Notes under the pieces: generated by a model
Told to the model about the DNA's origin: nothing
Seen by the model: only the letters and a program-made list of their open reading frames with translations
Database searches by the model: none
Assembly: GCF_002453355.1 (NCBI RefSeq)
Contig: NZ_DKGQ01000004.1
Location: 170,167-234,166 of the forward strand
Direction of reading: 5' to 3'
Source: Psychrobacter sp. UBA6766
GTDB taxonomy: Bacteria > Pseudomonadota > Gammaproteobacteria > Pseudomonadales > Moraxellaceae
DNA length: 64,000 nucleotides
Position numbers and translations under genes: made by a program
In this document: positions 36,195 through 46,259 of the stretch, one piece after another
Position numbering within the stretch: the stretch's first letter is position 1
How the letters are laid out: the number at the start of each line of letters is the position of its first letter

Positions 36195-37856
36195 ATGGCT
36201 CAATATATCTACACGATGAACAACGTGTCAAAACTTGTTCCACCAAAGCGTGAAATTTTAAAAAATATTAACCTATCGTTTTTCCCTGGCGCTAAAATTG
36301 GTGTGCTTGGTATCAATGGTTCAGGTAAATCAACCTTGCTACGCATTATGGCGGGCGTAGATAAAGATTTTAGCGGTGAAGCGCGCGCGCAGACAGGTAC
36401 CAAGGTTGGTTATTTGCCGCAGGAACCCCAGCTTGACGACAGCAAAGATGTCCGCGGCAACGTTGAAGACGGTATGCGTGAGGCGTTAGATGCGCTTGCT
36501 CGTCTCGATGCCATTTATGCTGAATATGCTGAGCCTGATGCTGACTTTGATAAGCTTGCCGAAGAACAAGGCAAAATGGAAGACATCATTCAAGCATGGG
36601 ATGCTCATAACTTGAATACTCAACTAGAAAAAGCCGCTGATGCGCTACGTCTACCGCCATGGGATGCGGACGTTAGCAAATTATCGGGTGGTGAAAAACG
36701 CCGTGTGGCCTTGTGTCGTTTGTTGTTGTCACGTCCCGATATGCTATTACTCGACGAACCAACCAACCATTTAGACGCTGAGTCGGTCGCCTGGCTTGAG
36801 CAGTTCTTGCAGAACTATAGCGGTACCATTGTTGCCATTACCCATGACCGTTATTTCTTAGATAACGTCGCGCAGTGGATTTTGGAGCTAGACCGTGGCC
36901 ATGGCTATCCGTATGAAGGCAACTATACTGAGTGGCTTGAGCAAAAAAACAACCGTCTAGAGCAGCAGAATAAGCAAGAAGAATCCTTTGCTAAAGCGCT
37001 GAAAAAAGAGCTTGAGTGGATTCGTAAAAACCAAAAAGGTCAGCAGGCCAAGTCTAAATCTCGCGTTCAGCGTTTTGAAGAATTAAACTCTCAAGAATTC
37101 CAAAAGCGTAATGAGACCTCTGAAATTTACATTCCACCTGGCCCACGTTTAGGTAATAAAGTCATCGAAGTCAACGATATCTCCAAATCATTTGGCGATC
37201 GTTTACTCTATGAGAACCTCAGCTTTAACGTGCCCGCTGGCGCTATCGTCGGAATCATTGGTCCAAATGGTGCGGGTAAAACCACGCTATTTAACATGAT
37301 TACCGAACGCGATACACCTGATACAGGCTCGGTCGATTTGGGTGAAAGTGTCAAAGTCGCTTATGTTGGTCAGGTTCGTGACAATTTAGATGATAACAAA
37401 ACCGTTTGGGAAGAAGTATCTGACGGCTTAGATATCATCACGGTTGGCGACTATACGACGCCAAGTCGCGCTTATATTGGCCGCTTTAACTTTAAAGGCT
37501 CAGATCAACAAAAGCACGTCGGTCAGTTATCTGGTGGTGAGCGTAATCGCTTGCAACTTGCTAAGACCTTAAAGCAGGGTGCGAACGTCTTGCTTCTTGA
37601 TGAACCCTCAAACGATTTGGATATCGAAACCTTACGTGCGCTAGAGGACGCAATTCAAGTATTCCCAGGAACGGTAATGGTGGTCTCGCATGATCGCTGG
37701 TTCCTTGACCGTATTGCAACTCATATTTTGGCATTCGAAGAGGAAAGCCCAATTTGGTTCGATGGTAACTACTCTGAGTTTGAAACTTATCGTAAAAAGA
37801 CCATGGGTGATGACGCCAGTCCTAAGCGTATGAAGTATAAAAAGATTTCTACCTAA
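36195..37856 (+). CDS. ettA: Energy-dependent translational throttle protein EttA
   Basis: The 553-residue ABC-F ATPase binds the ribosomal E site and gates translation according to energy state. Two ABC modules are visible, with Walker A GINGSGKST and GPNGAGKTT, signatures LSGGEKRR and LSGGERNR, and Walker B LLLDEPTNHLD and LLLDEPSNDLD. The linker between them (ELEWIRKNQKGQQAKSKSR) is the P-site interaction motif of this group. Length matches E. coli EttA (555). I start at the ATG 36195 (MAQYIYTMNN), with GGAG seven bases upstream, not the earlier in-frame ATG at 36174. Confidence 0.95.
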   Translation: MAQYIYTMNNVSKLVPPKREILKNINLSFFPGAKIGVLGINGSGKSTLLRIMAGVDKDFSGEARAQTGTKVGYLPQEPQLDDSKDVRGNVEDGMREALDALARLDAIYAEYAEPDADFDKLAEEQGKMEDIIQAWDAHNLNTQLEKAADALRLPPWDADVSKLSGGEKRRVALCRLLLSRPDMLLLDEPTNHLDAESVAWLEQFLQNYSGTIVAITHDRYFLDNVAQWILELDRGHGYPYEGNYTEWLEQKNNRLEQQNKQEESFAKALKKELEWIRKNQKGQQAKSKSRVQRFEELNSQEFQKRNETSEIYIPPGPRLGNKVIEVNDISKSFGDRLLYENLSFNVPAGAIVGIIGPNGAGKTTLFNMITERDTPDTGSVDLGESVKVAYVGQVRDNLDDNKTVWEEVSDGLDIITVGDYTTPSRAYIGRFNFKGSDQQKHVGQLSGGERNRLQLAKTLKQGANVLLLDEPSNDLDIETLRALEDAIQVFPGTVMVVSHDRWFLDRIATHILAFEEESPIWFDGNYSEFETYRKKTMGDDASPKRMKYKKIST

Positions 37857-37889
37857 AATACTTATGTGTAGTTATCATTTTTAACCAAT

Positions 37890-37922
37890 AAAAAGACCTC
37901 TAATTGTTAGAGGTCTTTTTTT
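37890..37922. terminator. Bidirectional terminator between ettA and plsB
   Basis: AAAAAGACCTCTAA and TTAGAGGTCTTTTT form a 14-bp stem with a TTG loop and T runs on both strands. Confidence 0.9.
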
Positions 37923-37952
37923 ATATTTACCGTTTACGCTGCTTTGCGTTTA

Positions 37953-40751
37953 CTAACGCTTGAGGCCAAATTTACGCTGCTTTTTATTGCTAATTTCAGT
38001 GATTGCGTGGGCAATCTCTTCTTCATTAAGACTGGCGACTTGCTGCAAAATTTGCATCATATCGGGACTCAATACATATTTAGCATAGTGGGCAATATTA
38101 TCGATGCGCTGATCAAAGGTTAATATTCCCGTTTCTTCCTCTTTTTGCAGATAATCGAGGCGAGTCAACGCACTGATAAAGCTAGTAAATAGCGCACGAT
38201 CAAAGAAGTCAGGAATGTCGTCGGCATACAGAACTGACAAACGCTGACCAAGCAAATGACAAAGGTCAACGACTTCACTTTCAGTTAAATTGCCCGAGCC
38301 TTGCTGAGCAAGTAGCGCAAGGGTCATAAAGTAACGCTCAAGACTTTGTTCAACAGGGGTGGCCAGCACTTGTAGCTGCTGATAACATTTACTATTGGTT
38401 TCAGGAACGCTCAGCATTCCGTTATCCAATTCAACAATTAACCCATTTGCAAGCAAACTATCGACTTTCTTGTTAAGGGTATCTTTCAGGCTATGCGCTG
38501 AATAATATAAAAACAGCTCGCTTTGAAGGAAGGGATATAACTGCTCAGCAATACTGTTCAGTCGACTGCGTTCGATGCGACCGTTACGCGCCACTAAAGC
38601 AGCTAAGAAAGATAATAAAATAAAGACGTGCAGGATATTGTTTCGGAAATAGCTCAGCAGTGCCGCTTGTTTACCAGCAACTTGAATAATATCACCCAAG
38701 ATATGCGGTATGCGTTCGATGAGCTTTAGCTTAATACCATAATCAATAATTTGCTGCGGCGTCATATCGGTGATAATCGTATCATCAGAGTAGGGCAAAT
38801 ACTGAGCCAGGCCTTGGTAAAGGGCGATTTGCTCACGGCAAATGTCTTCGTCAAGCGCTGCTTTTGGAGCGGACAATAATACCAATGATAGGAGCGACAC
38901 AGGGGTGATAACCGCTGCTTTATTGATGTGCTGCATGACTTTGACGCCGACATTATCAACCATGGCGCTGGTTTTATCATCGAGTGGCGTATCGGTGCGA
39001 TCCGCAGGTAAGCTATTAGCAGGCACCTCAAATTTTTGCATAAAGTCGCTAAGATGTAGCGGTGTACCAAAGCTTAAATGCACGTTACCAAAAATACGCT
39101 CAATCTTACGCCCAACTTTGAGTAAACCGATTAACGATTCTGACTCTTTTGGCTTACCTTTTAGCTCACCCACATAGGTACCGCCTTCCATGATACGCTC
39201 GTAACCGATATAGGTCGGAATGAACACCACAGGTTTATTAGTGTGGCGTAATTGGCTGTGTACCGTCATTGCCAACATTCCCATCTTGGGTGGCAAGAGC
39301 CGCCCTGAGCGTGAGCGCCCACCTTCGATAAAGTACTCAATCGGTGTGTTACGGGTAATTAGTGTGTGCATATATTCGCGTAATACTGCGGTATATAACG
39401 CATTACCGCGGAAACTGCGGCGAATATAAAAAGCAACGGCGCCGCGCAATAGTGGTCCTAATACTGGCACATCTAAGTTGTCACCAGCAGCAACATAAGG
39501 AATGCTTAAGCCGCGCTTGTAGATAACGTAAGACAGCAGTAGGTAGTCGACATGACTGCGATGGCAAGGCACATAAATCAGCTCATAATCAGCCGCCAAC
39601 TCGCGCACGCGCTCAAAATGATGCACCTCTACGCCATCATAAAGCTGCGTCCATAGCCACGTCAAAAATTTGTAAAAACCACGAATGATAGAATAGGAGT
39701 AATCATTGACCATTTCATTGGCATAGCCTTTGGCCAATAAGCGCGCTTCACGAACACTAGTGCCTGACTCTACGGCTTCTGTCTCTATTGCGTGTTTGAT
39801 AGCGGGCGAATAAACCAATTTGTCGACCAAGTTACGTCTGTCCGACAAATCTGGTCCGAGCATACTGGCACGCTGTTTATCTAAATAAATATTAAGCTGC
39901 TGTTGTAACGACCGTACTAGCTCGCGGTTGCCATCAGCTGATACAACCATTGCATAGCTTGGTGCTGCGTCGCTTGGTACGGTGACGCTTAGTGTGGTAT
40001 CGTTTGTGCCGTTAGGACTGCTATCTAACGCAGTGCTGATGGTTGACTCCGTCGCTACCGAATCAAAGACAGAAAATCCTTCGTTATCGCCTTTTAGGCT
40101 GTCGTTAATAAGAGTACGCAAATCTTGCGGCGGATGAAATTGAACAAAGGTATCACGTCCCATAACGCCGATATTAAATAACTGCTTAGTAATACTTGGA
40201 TCTTCCCAGTTATCGGCGGTCAAGAGCTTAAATAACGAATCTTCTTTTTCTGGCGCGCGCCCCCAAAGAATTGTTACGGGCACCAATCGCACTTTTAATT
40301 CTGGATGTTGTAAGACCGCAGAAACTAAGCGCGACAGGCGAGGGGAGAGCTGGCTGTCTTTGGCATGGGGATGATGCAAAAATATAATGGCCGCATTTTC
40401 TTTAACATCGTGGGCAATATCTTGTACCCCGACCAATGCCGGCGGCAGGTTGTGGGCTTGCGTTTGCAGATCAATCAAAATACTGTTGGAGCGCGAATAA
40501 TCTTGTAGCACATAGAATCTGAGGACGTTGTCGTCATCATCGAATTCGGGCAACTCGCCTAGTAGTTTTGGTTTAACTGCCACATCAAGCATTTGCCCCG
40601 AAAGCTTACGATACAGCTGGTTAATCGGCGCATTAGAATACGGCTTTGCCACAGCCGCATCGTTAGCGGTGTCTAACTCTCTCGTTGCTGCTGAACTGCT
40701 GGTCGCTACGGACGCTTTAAAAATCCGTTTTTTTAAGAACTTCGGTATCAT
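37953..40751 (-). CDS. plsB: Glycerol-3-phosphate acyltransferase
   Basis: The 932-residue inner-membrane enzyme catalyses the first step of phospholipid synthesis, acylating glycerol 3-phosphate. The catalytic HX4D motif is in VPCHRSHVDYLLLSYV. The following acyltransferase blocks are FIRR-like (AFYIRRSFRG), EYFIEGGRSRSGR and FIPTYIGYERIMEG. E. coli PlsB is 807 residues; the extra length lies in the N-terminal region and an insertion around residues 230-285, rich in Ser, Thr and Asp. The ATG at 40751 is preferred over a TTG at 40763. It is convergent with ettA. Confidence 0.94.
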   Translation of the reverse strand: MIPKFLKKRIFKASVATSSSAATRELDTANDAAVAKPYSNAPINQLYRKLSGQMLDVAVKPKLLGELPEFDDDDNVLRFYVLQDYSRSNSILIDLQTQAHNLPPALVGVQDIAHDVKENAAIIFLHHPHAKDSQLSPRLSRLVSAVLQHPELKVRLVPVTILWGRAPEKEDSLFKLLTADNWEDPSITKQLFNIGVMGRDTFVQFHPPQDLRTLINDSLKGDNEGFSVFDSVATESTISTALDSSPNGTNDTTLSVTVPSDAAPSYAMVVSADGNRELVRSLQQQLNIYLDKQRASMLGPDLSDRRNLVDKLVYSPAIKHAIETEAVESGTSVREARLLAKGYANEMVNDYSYSIIRGFYKFLTWLWTQLYDGVEVHHFERVRELAADYELIYVPCHRSHVDYLLLSYVIYKRGLSIPYVAAGDNLDVPVLGPLLRGAVAFYIRRSFRGNALYTAVLREYMHTLITRNTPIEYFIEGGRSRSGRLLPPKMGMLAMTVHSQLRHTNKPVVFIPTYIGYERIMEGGTYVGELKGKPKESESLIGLLKVGRKIERIFGNVHLSFGTPLHLSDFMQKFEVPANSLPADRTDTPLDDKTSAMVDNVGVKVMQHINKAAVITPVSLLSLVLLSAPKAALDEDICREQIALYQGLAQYLPYSDDTIITDMTPQQIIDYGIKLKLIERIPHILGDIIQVAGKQAALLSYFRNNILHVFILLSFLAALVARNGRIERSRLNSIAEQLYPFLQSELFLYYSAHSLKDTLNKKVDSLLANGLIVELDNGMLSVPETNSKCYQQLQVLATPVEQSLERYFMTLALLAQQGSGNLTESEVVDLCHLLGQRLSVLYADDIPDFFDRALFTSFISALTRLDYLQKEEETGILTFDQRIDNIAHYAKYVLSPDMMQILQQVASLNEEEIAHAITEISNKKQRKFGLKR

Positions 40752-41053
40752 AATCAGTATCAAAATTAGTCAAATATGGTGAGCTTATGATGCCATAAAA
40801 GCCGTCAAAGCGATATATTGAGTCTGTATATACTATCAATATTAACAATATCACAGAAGAATATATCAGATAAGATGGCAGTTTTGAGGCACAAGTTTTT
40901 AAAGTCAAAGATAGAAAAAACGCGGTTTCGCATGCTGCGATATTCATGATATTGTAATGAGATTAAATCAGTATCAAGGTTAAATCAGAAAAATTATATT
41001 CAAATTTATATGAAATTTTATTCCTTAACTTTATCTACCGAAGCCAAAACATT

Positions 41054-41542
41054 ATGACTCCTGCTATTAAACTTGCTAAACAACGCAACCTTGATTATCA
41101 GTTGCATGAATATACTCACGACAGTAACGCCGCGTCTTTTGGTCTGGAAGCAGCTGAAAAACTGGCGATTTCTGCCGAGCGTGTTTTTAAAACCCTAGTG
41201 GTCATGGCCGAAGCTGGCGCGCTTGCGGTGGCGATTTTGCCCGTCGATAAAACCCTAAACTTTAAAAAAATGGCCAAAGCTCTATCGACTCACAATATGT
41301 TGACCTGTAAAAAAGTGCAAATGGCCGATCCCAATCAAGTCGAGCGTAGTACAGGCTACGTGCTCGGCGGTGTCAGTCCATTGGGACAAAAAAAGCGCTT
41401 GCCGACGCTCATACATGTCTCCGCGCAAGCGCAAGTGACTATCTACGTGAGTGGTGGTCGCCGTGGTTTAGAGATTGAGTTGCCACCTGAGCAATTGGCG
41501 ACCACGCTTGCTGCGCGTTTTGCGGACATTATTGATGATTAA
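41054..41542 (+). CDS. ybaK: Cys-tRNA(Pro)/Cys-tRNA(Cys) deacylase YbaK
   Basis: The 162-residue editing protein clears mischarged tRNA(Pro). The family pattern is KQRNLDYQLHEYTHD at the start, FKTLVVMAEAG, the central KTLNFKKMAKALSTH with the catalytic lysine, and GYVLGGVSPLGQKKRLPTLI near the C-terminus. Length is typical. It is followed by a small isomerase-family gene. Confidence 0.93.
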   Translation: MTPAIKLAKQRNLDYQLHEYTHDSNAASFGLEAAEKLAISAERVFKTLVVMAEAGALAVAILPVDKTLNFKKMAKALSTHNMLTCKKVQMADPNQVERSTGYVLGGVSPLGQKKRLPTLIHVSAQAQVTIYVSGGRRGLEIELPPEQLATTLAARFADIIDD

Positions 41543-41630
41543 TGGTTAAGCTGAAATATACACGCAGTGTGATTTGTGCTTTTTTATTTCCTCTTATTTT
41601 TCATTTCTCCTTAATAGTAACTGCGCTCAA

Positions 41631-41665
41631 TATCAACTATTTACTATCAACTATTTACTATCAAC
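41631..41665. repeat. 14-base tandem repeat, 2.5 copies
   Basis: TATCAACTATTTAC occurs twice exactly (41631-41644 and 41645-41658), then TATCAAC begins a third copy. It lies in the leader of the isomerase-family gene, 43 bases before its ATG. Confidence 0.9.
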
Positions 41666-41707
41666 GTTTACTTTCAGATTTGGTATTTTTTAATAAGGAT
41701 TTTAGCC

Positions 41708-42079
41708 ATGCCGCATTTAACCATTCAAGTGACGCCCAACGTCATGATTGCTCATGAAGAATCATTTTTAAAGGTATTAAATCAAGCGCTATGGGACAGT
41801 GGGCACTTTGGTAAGCCTGCCGACATTAAAGCACGCATTGTTCCGATTGAGACGTTTTTGGTCGGGGTTACAGACGACGAGCAACGCAACGGCTTTGTTT
41901 ATGCCCATCTAAAAATTATGATCGGCCGTGACGAGGTCATTCGTCATCAGCTCGCTGAACTCCTGACAGCTACCATAGAAGAGAGATTAAGTGAACAGCA
42001 ATCAGGGCGCGCAGATGTACAGATATGTGTTGAGGTAGAAGAAATCAGCGCAATTTATCATAAAAAAATGCTTAATTGA
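41708..42079 (+). CDS. 5-carboxymethyl-2-hydroxymuconate isomerase-family protein
   Basis: The 123-residue protein is of the tautomerase-superfamily CHMI type: MPHLTIQVTPNV with the N-terminal proline nucleophile, then a long central strand-helix region, FVYAHLKIMIGRDEVIRHQLAELL and VQICVEVEEI. The genuine HpcD takes part in homoprotocatechuate breakdown, but no hpc gene lies nearby. The true substrate is therefore open. AAGGAT precedes the ATG. Confidence 0.85.
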   Translation: MPHLTIQVTPNVMIAHEESFLKVLNQALWDSGHFGKPADIKARIVPIETFLVGVTDDEQRNGFVYAHLKIMIGRDEVIRHQLAELLTATIEERLSEQQSGRADVQICVEVEEISAIYHKKMLN

Positions 42080-42125
42080 CCTTTAGCCTTCATTACTTAC
42101 AACCTAAGCCACGATTGCTGACAAC

Positions 42126-42602
42126 CTATTTATTTTCGCATAATGCTTTACTGGCATATTTGGGTAATATCACTACTTCTGCCTTATAACCAGCAGTTTT
42201 ACCGTGAGTTGCCATCAAATTGCGCGCGATACGTAAGCGATATTCACCAGTTGCTGGCAAACAGCCTTGATAAATAATACCGCCTTTGGTGCCATCTTGT
42301 GTGCCGTTTGGCATGTGCAGTACGCCGGTATTGGCAGTCTCAGGCGTGCCAGCCAATGGCGCAATATTAATAATGGCATATTGTGAAGCGGCGGCATCAA
42401 AACGATACCAATGCTCATCTTCATTAGGTTTTAATTTGCCAGTAACGGTACTACTAACAGCGCCTTTGGCAAAATGAATAGTGGTATCGCTACTCTTAGC
42501 AATCGCACTATTGGCACCAACACTTAACAATGTGGCACTAAGAAGTAGCGCTTTTACCATTCGTGTGCTTGATAAAGGGTTTTTATTATTAATGGAAAAC
42601 AT
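42126..42602 (-). CDS. Exported PliG-like protein (possible g-type lysozyme inhibitor)
   Basis: This 158-residue protein has a signal peptide (about 10-36, ending NSAIAKSS). The mature part begins IHFAKGAVSSTVTGKL and ends LPATGEYRLRIARN...YKAEVVIL. That pattern resembles PliG, the periplasmic inhibitor of g-type lysozyme, which has VEFRKGHSSAQYSGEI and LPASGKYELRVLQTRN. Two cysteines remain near the C-terminal half. The resemblance was judged by eye, so function is tentative; another bacterial pre-peptidase C-terminal fold is the alternative. The second ATG (42602) fits the GGAG spacing better than 42605. Confidence 0.6.
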   Translation of the reverse strand: MFSINNKNPLSSTRMVKALLLSATLLSVGANSAIAKSSDTTIHFAKGAVSSTVTGKLKPNEDEHWYRFDAAASQYAIINIAPLAGTPETANTGVLHMPNGTQDGTKGGIIYQGCLPATGEYRLRIARNLMATHGKTAGYKAEVVILPKYASKALCENK

Positions 42603-42800
42603 CATTGTCTCCTAACTGATATTGTTATCTATTTGCTATAATCAATTCAATTCAAATCGATATAAAGTGTTGTTGGGATAAATTTTTTGTGGCTTCTGTC
42701 ACGCTTGCGAACAGCAAGTAAGAAAAATTTATACCGAAGCATGAAAATATTAACGTATCGATCTTATTTTAAATTGAGGACACGCTCTAGTTAAACATAA

Positions 42801-42827
42801 AAAAGCGCCTAATGAATAGGCGCTTTT
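42801..42827 (-). terminator. Terminator of acyl-CoA dehydrogenase gene
   Basis: AAAAGCGCCTA and TAGGCGCTTTT form an 11-bp stem with a five-base loop, followed on the minus strand by TTTTTTATG. Confidence 0.85.
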
Positions 42828-42865
42828 CTTATCGATGATGATGATTACTTAATGCTTCTGTAATC

Positions 42866-44686
42866 TTAGTCTAAAAACGCAAAGTTATCGATTTCCATTG
42901 CTGTCATGCTTTCGCTTGGAGCAACCATACTTTCAGCATGACCTGACGTACGTGGTAAGATTTTATCGAAATAAAACTCTGCGGTTTGAATCTTAGCTTT
43001 GTAGAATTCTGGAGATTCAGTACCGCCGTTTTTAAGCTTGTCATAAGCGACAGCCGCCATTCGCGCCCAATGATACCCCATCATTACGTAGCCTGAGTAC
43101 ATCAAGAAATCATCCGATGCAGCAGAGATGATTTCACGGTCTTTACGCGCCATTAGCATCAAGCGCACGGTCAAGGTGTTCCACTCAGCGCATAGTTTGG
43201 TCAGAGCCCAAACGAATTTACGCATGTCTTTGTCAAGCGCATATTCGCCGCACCATTTCATGATGCTTGAGGTGTAATCACGGATGATTTTACCTTTAGA
43301 TTGCAAGATAACTTTACGACCTAGTAAATCAAGCGCTTGAACGCCAGTGGTACCTTCGTACATAGTGGCAATTCGAGCATCACGGGCGATAAGCTCCATG
43401 CCCCATTCTTTGATATAGCCGTGACCGCCGTAAACCTGCTGACCGTGTTTGGCCGCTTCGATACCAAGCTCCGTTAAGAAGCCTTTTAGGATAGGCGTAT
43501 AAAAGCCCAATTTATCATCCCATTTTTCAAACTCGGCTTCATCACCGTTGACAACGCCTTGTGACATTTTGTCGGCATAGCGTGCTGAGTGATATATCAT
43601 CGAACGCCCACCTTCAGCAAAGGCTTTTTGGGTCAAGAGCATACGGCGTACGTCGGCATGATGAATGATGGCATCAGCGACTTTTTCAGGGTCTTTGGTT
43701 CCTGACAAGGTACGCATAGAACGACGGTCTTTGGCGTATGGTAGCGCGTTTTGGAAAGACAGCTCAGTGTGCGCCAACCCTTGGATACCCGTACCGATAC
43801 GCGCGGTGTTCATAAAGGTGAACATCGCTTTTAAGCCTTTGTTTGGCTCACCGATAAGGAAACCTGTCGCATCATCAAAGTTTAAAACACAGGTCGAAGA
43901 TGAGCTGATGCCCATTTTATGTTCAATAGAACCACAAACCACGCCGTTACGCTCGCCAGACTCGCCTTCAGCATTTGGCAAGAATTTTGGAACGATAAAT
44001 AGTGAAATACCGCGCGTGCCTTCTGGCGCATTTGGTAGGCGGGCCAAAACGATATGCACGATATTATCAGTGAGGTCATGCTCACCGCTTGAGATGAAAA
44101 TCTTGGTACCGCTAATTTTATAAGTACCGTCATCTTGCGGAATGGCTTTTGATTTTACTTGTCCCAAATCGGTACCACACTGCGGCTCAGTCAAACACAT
44201 GGTGCCCGACCAAGTGCCTTCAACCAATTTAGGTAAGTAAGTCGCTTTTTGCTCGTCTGTACCGTACTGTAATAAGGTGTTGATACAACCAGTTGATAGA
44301 CCAGGATACATCGCCCATGGCCAGTTAGCCGTACCAATCATCTCGGCTTTGATGAGGTTGATTGACATTGGTAAGTTCATACCGCCGTACTCTTCAGGGT
44401 AAGAAATCCCTTGCCAGCCGCCTTCGACAAATTGATCGTAAGCTTCTTTAAAGCCTTTGGGCGTGGTGACCTCACCATTTTCAAAATGACAGCCTTCCGC
44501 GTCTGCTGGCTGATAGATAGGAGATAGGACATTTTCGGCAAAATCAGCCATGCCTTGCAGAATCATATCGACGGTTTCAGGATCAGCGTTTTCGCCATTA
44601 TCTAGGCTTTTATAGTGCGTTTGATAGTCAAAAACATCATTTATCAAAAACTTGATATCACGTAAAGGTGCTTTATAAGTTAACAT
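42866..44686 (-). CDS. Acyl-CoA dehydrogenase
   Basis: The 606-residue FAD enzyme belongs to the large acyl-CoA dehydrogenase subgroup of Proteobacteria. It has an N-terminal domain (LTYKAPLRDIKFLINDVF), the middle domain with MCLTEPQCGTDLGQ and GTKIFISSGEHD, and a C-terminal domain with MYEGTTGVQALDLLGRK. It should oxidise fatty acyl-CoA in beta-oxidation. The ATG at 44686 (MLTYKAPL) has GAGAG seven bases upstream; the frame extends four residues further to 44698. The gene stands alone; no beta-oxidation partner is adjacent. Confidence 0.93.
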   Translation of the reverse strand: MLTYKAPLRDIKFLINDVFDYQTHYKSLDNGENADPETVDMILQGMADFAENVLSPIYQPADAEGCHFENGEVTTPKGFKEAYDQFVEGGWQGISYPEEYGGMNLPMSINLIKAEMIGTANWPWAMYPGLSTGCINTLLQYGTDEQKATYLPKLVEGTWSGTMCLTEPQCGTDLGQVKSKAIPQDDGTYKISGTKIFISSGEHDLTDNIVHIVLARLPNAPEGTRGISLFIVPKFLPNAEGESGERNGVVCGSIEHKMGISSSSTCVLNFDDATGFLIGEPNKGLKAMFTFMNTARIGTGIQGLAHTELSFQNALPYAKDRRSMRTLSGTKDPEKVADAIIHHADVRRMLLTQKAFAEGGRSMIYHSARYADKMSQGVVNGDEAEFEKWDDKLGFYTPILKGFLTELGIEAAKHGQQVYGGHGYIKEWGMELIARDARIATMYEGTTGVQALDLLGRKVILQSKGKIIRDYTSSIMKWCGEYALDKDMRKFVWALTKLCAEWNTLTVRLMLMARKDREIISAASDDFLMYSGYVMMGYHWARMAAVAYDKLKNGGTESPEFYKAKIQTAEFYFDKILPRTSGHAESMVAPSESMTAMEIDNFAFLD

Positions 44687-45113
44687 AGTCGCTCTCATTG
44701 GTTATTCGTTAGCATAGACTGTCGGCTCAGTAGTTGAGCCACGGTTCATGAAAACGGGTGTTTAATTATTTGGGACAAAGGTAGACAATATCACAGGTCG
44801 GCATTTAGGTTTATTAAGAACAGCTTGTCCATTTTGATAACCGTTAAGGCGTCCTTGATAAGAAACAGCTGTTGTGGCATTAAGGTCAGTATAAATCTTC
44901 TATAACCACAAATATACAACTAATAACTAATATTCATTATATATTAAAAAAAACAAAAAATTAAGTTATAAGAGTAAAGAGTAGGTAATGATGAATGGAC
45001 GTTTATAAGCCGTTTTTTAGTATAGATAGTTTTAGTATAGATAGCGGCGTAATTGCAAAACAACCAGTAAATGTATGGTTTACGTGCACGCACGAGATAA
45101 AGGAAAGCCAACT
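44687..45113. other. Intergenic region with a tandem duplication
   Basis: These 427 AT-rich bases lie between the divergent dehydrogenase and FUSC genes. Only the 15-base duplication at 45015-45044 stands out. Confidence 0.5.
45015..45044. repeat. Exact 15-base tandem duplication
   Basis: TTTTAGTATAGATAG is present twice back to back (45015-45029, 45030-45044). Each unit contains TATAGAT, similar to a -10 box, and lies about 70 bases ahead of the FUSC-family start. Confidence 0.9.
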
Positions 45114-46241
45114 ATGAGCGCATCAAAGCGCAAGGTAGCGCGAGCATCTTGGCCAACAGCATTATTTGCTCGCTTAAAAAGTCTCATCGATGGTGAGCTA
45201 AAACACCTATTCACCATCAATCGCAGCAAGCGACCGTGGCATATGCCGATTATCGCCGCCATTACGATTAGCTTTCCCGTGTTTGTCGGTGCTTACTTTG
45301 ATGCTTTGCCGTCCGGTATCAAAGCGTCATTAGGGGCGATGGTTATTTTAAATACTCCTTTTGTAGGTAAACTACCGTATCGGTTGGTGACGGTGATGGC
45401 GTGGGGTTTTGCTATGTCGCTGTGCTTTGCCCTTGGTTTGATGACGCAGCAAATCCCCATGTTAAAACTGCCAATATTTACGTTAATGGCCTTTGGTATC
45501 GTGATATTTGGGCGTTATTACCGCCAGCCACCACCAGCAGGCTTGTTTGTGATGATGGCCGGTGCGATTGCGTTATTTATTCCGCTGCCACTAGAAGACA
45601 TCATGCCCGCCACGGGTCTGGTGATGCTTGGTAGCGGCTTTGCTTTGGTGATGGCGCTACTGTATTCGCTGTTTTTATTAGCGACACGACCATCGACGCC
45701 GACGCCGTCCTATAGCTATGAGCCTGATACCATTACAGAAAGTGTGATTGTCGCGGGTTTTGTCAGTTTAGCCTTACTAATTGCGGTTACTTTACAACTA
45801 ACGAACCCATACTGGGCGGCGGTCAGCTGCTTTTTAATTATCCAAGGTATTCATTTGCGAACCATGTGGATTAAACAAATACATCGTTTGCTTGGGACGA
45901 TATTAGGCATGGGGCTGGCGAGCTGGATGTTAGCGTGGGGCTTACCGATTTGGGGTGTGGCGCTGGCCATACTGGGCTTGATGCTCTGTATCGAGACCTT
46001 GGTCGACCGCCATTATGGAATGGCGGTGATATTTATCACCCCGCTGACGATATTTATTGCTGAATACGGTAGTGGTTTACCGCTTACTGAACAAGCTTAT
46101 CAAGAAGTTATCCTTACGCGCTTGTTTGATACTGCGATTGGTTGCTTGGTAGGGCTAGGCGGCGGGGTAGTGATACATTCAACCAATTTACGTGTGCCGC
46201 TACGCAAGTTGGAAAATCGGTTACTGGCGCGTTTTGGTTAA
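45114..46241 (+). CDS. FUSC-family inner-membrane protein
   Basis: This 375-residue protein has about ten predicted hydrophobic segments in two blocks (starting with MPIIAAITISFPVFVGAYF and, after a soluble loop near residue 195, VIVAGFVSLALLIAVTL). It matches the fusaric-acid-resistance-like FUSC group, which includes aromatic acid and small-molecule exporters such as YccS and AaeB. It is shorter than the full AaeB type. The ATG at 45114 has AAAGGA upstream, so the earlier in-frame ATG at 45075 is not used. The transported substrate is unknown. Confidence 0.78.
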   Translation: MSASKRKVARASWPTALFARLKSLIDGELKHLFTINRSKRPWHMPIIAAITISFPVFVGAYFDALPSGIKASLGAMVILNTPFVGKLPYRLVTVMAWGFAMSLCFALGLMTQQIPMLKLPIFTLMAFGIVIFGRYYRQPPPAGLFVMMAGAIALFIPLPLEDIMPATGLVMLGSGFALVMALLYSLFLLATRPSTPTPSYSYEPDTITESVIVAGFVSLALLIAVTLQLTNPYWAAVSCFLIIQGIHLRTMWIKQIHRLLGTILGMGLASWMLAWGLPIWGVALAILGLMLCIETLVDRHYGMAVIFITPLTIFIAEYGSGLPLTEQAYQEVILTRLFDTAIGCLVGLGGGVVIHSTNLRVPLRKLENRLLARFG

Positions 46242-46259
46242 TTTAGCTAGAAAACAAAC

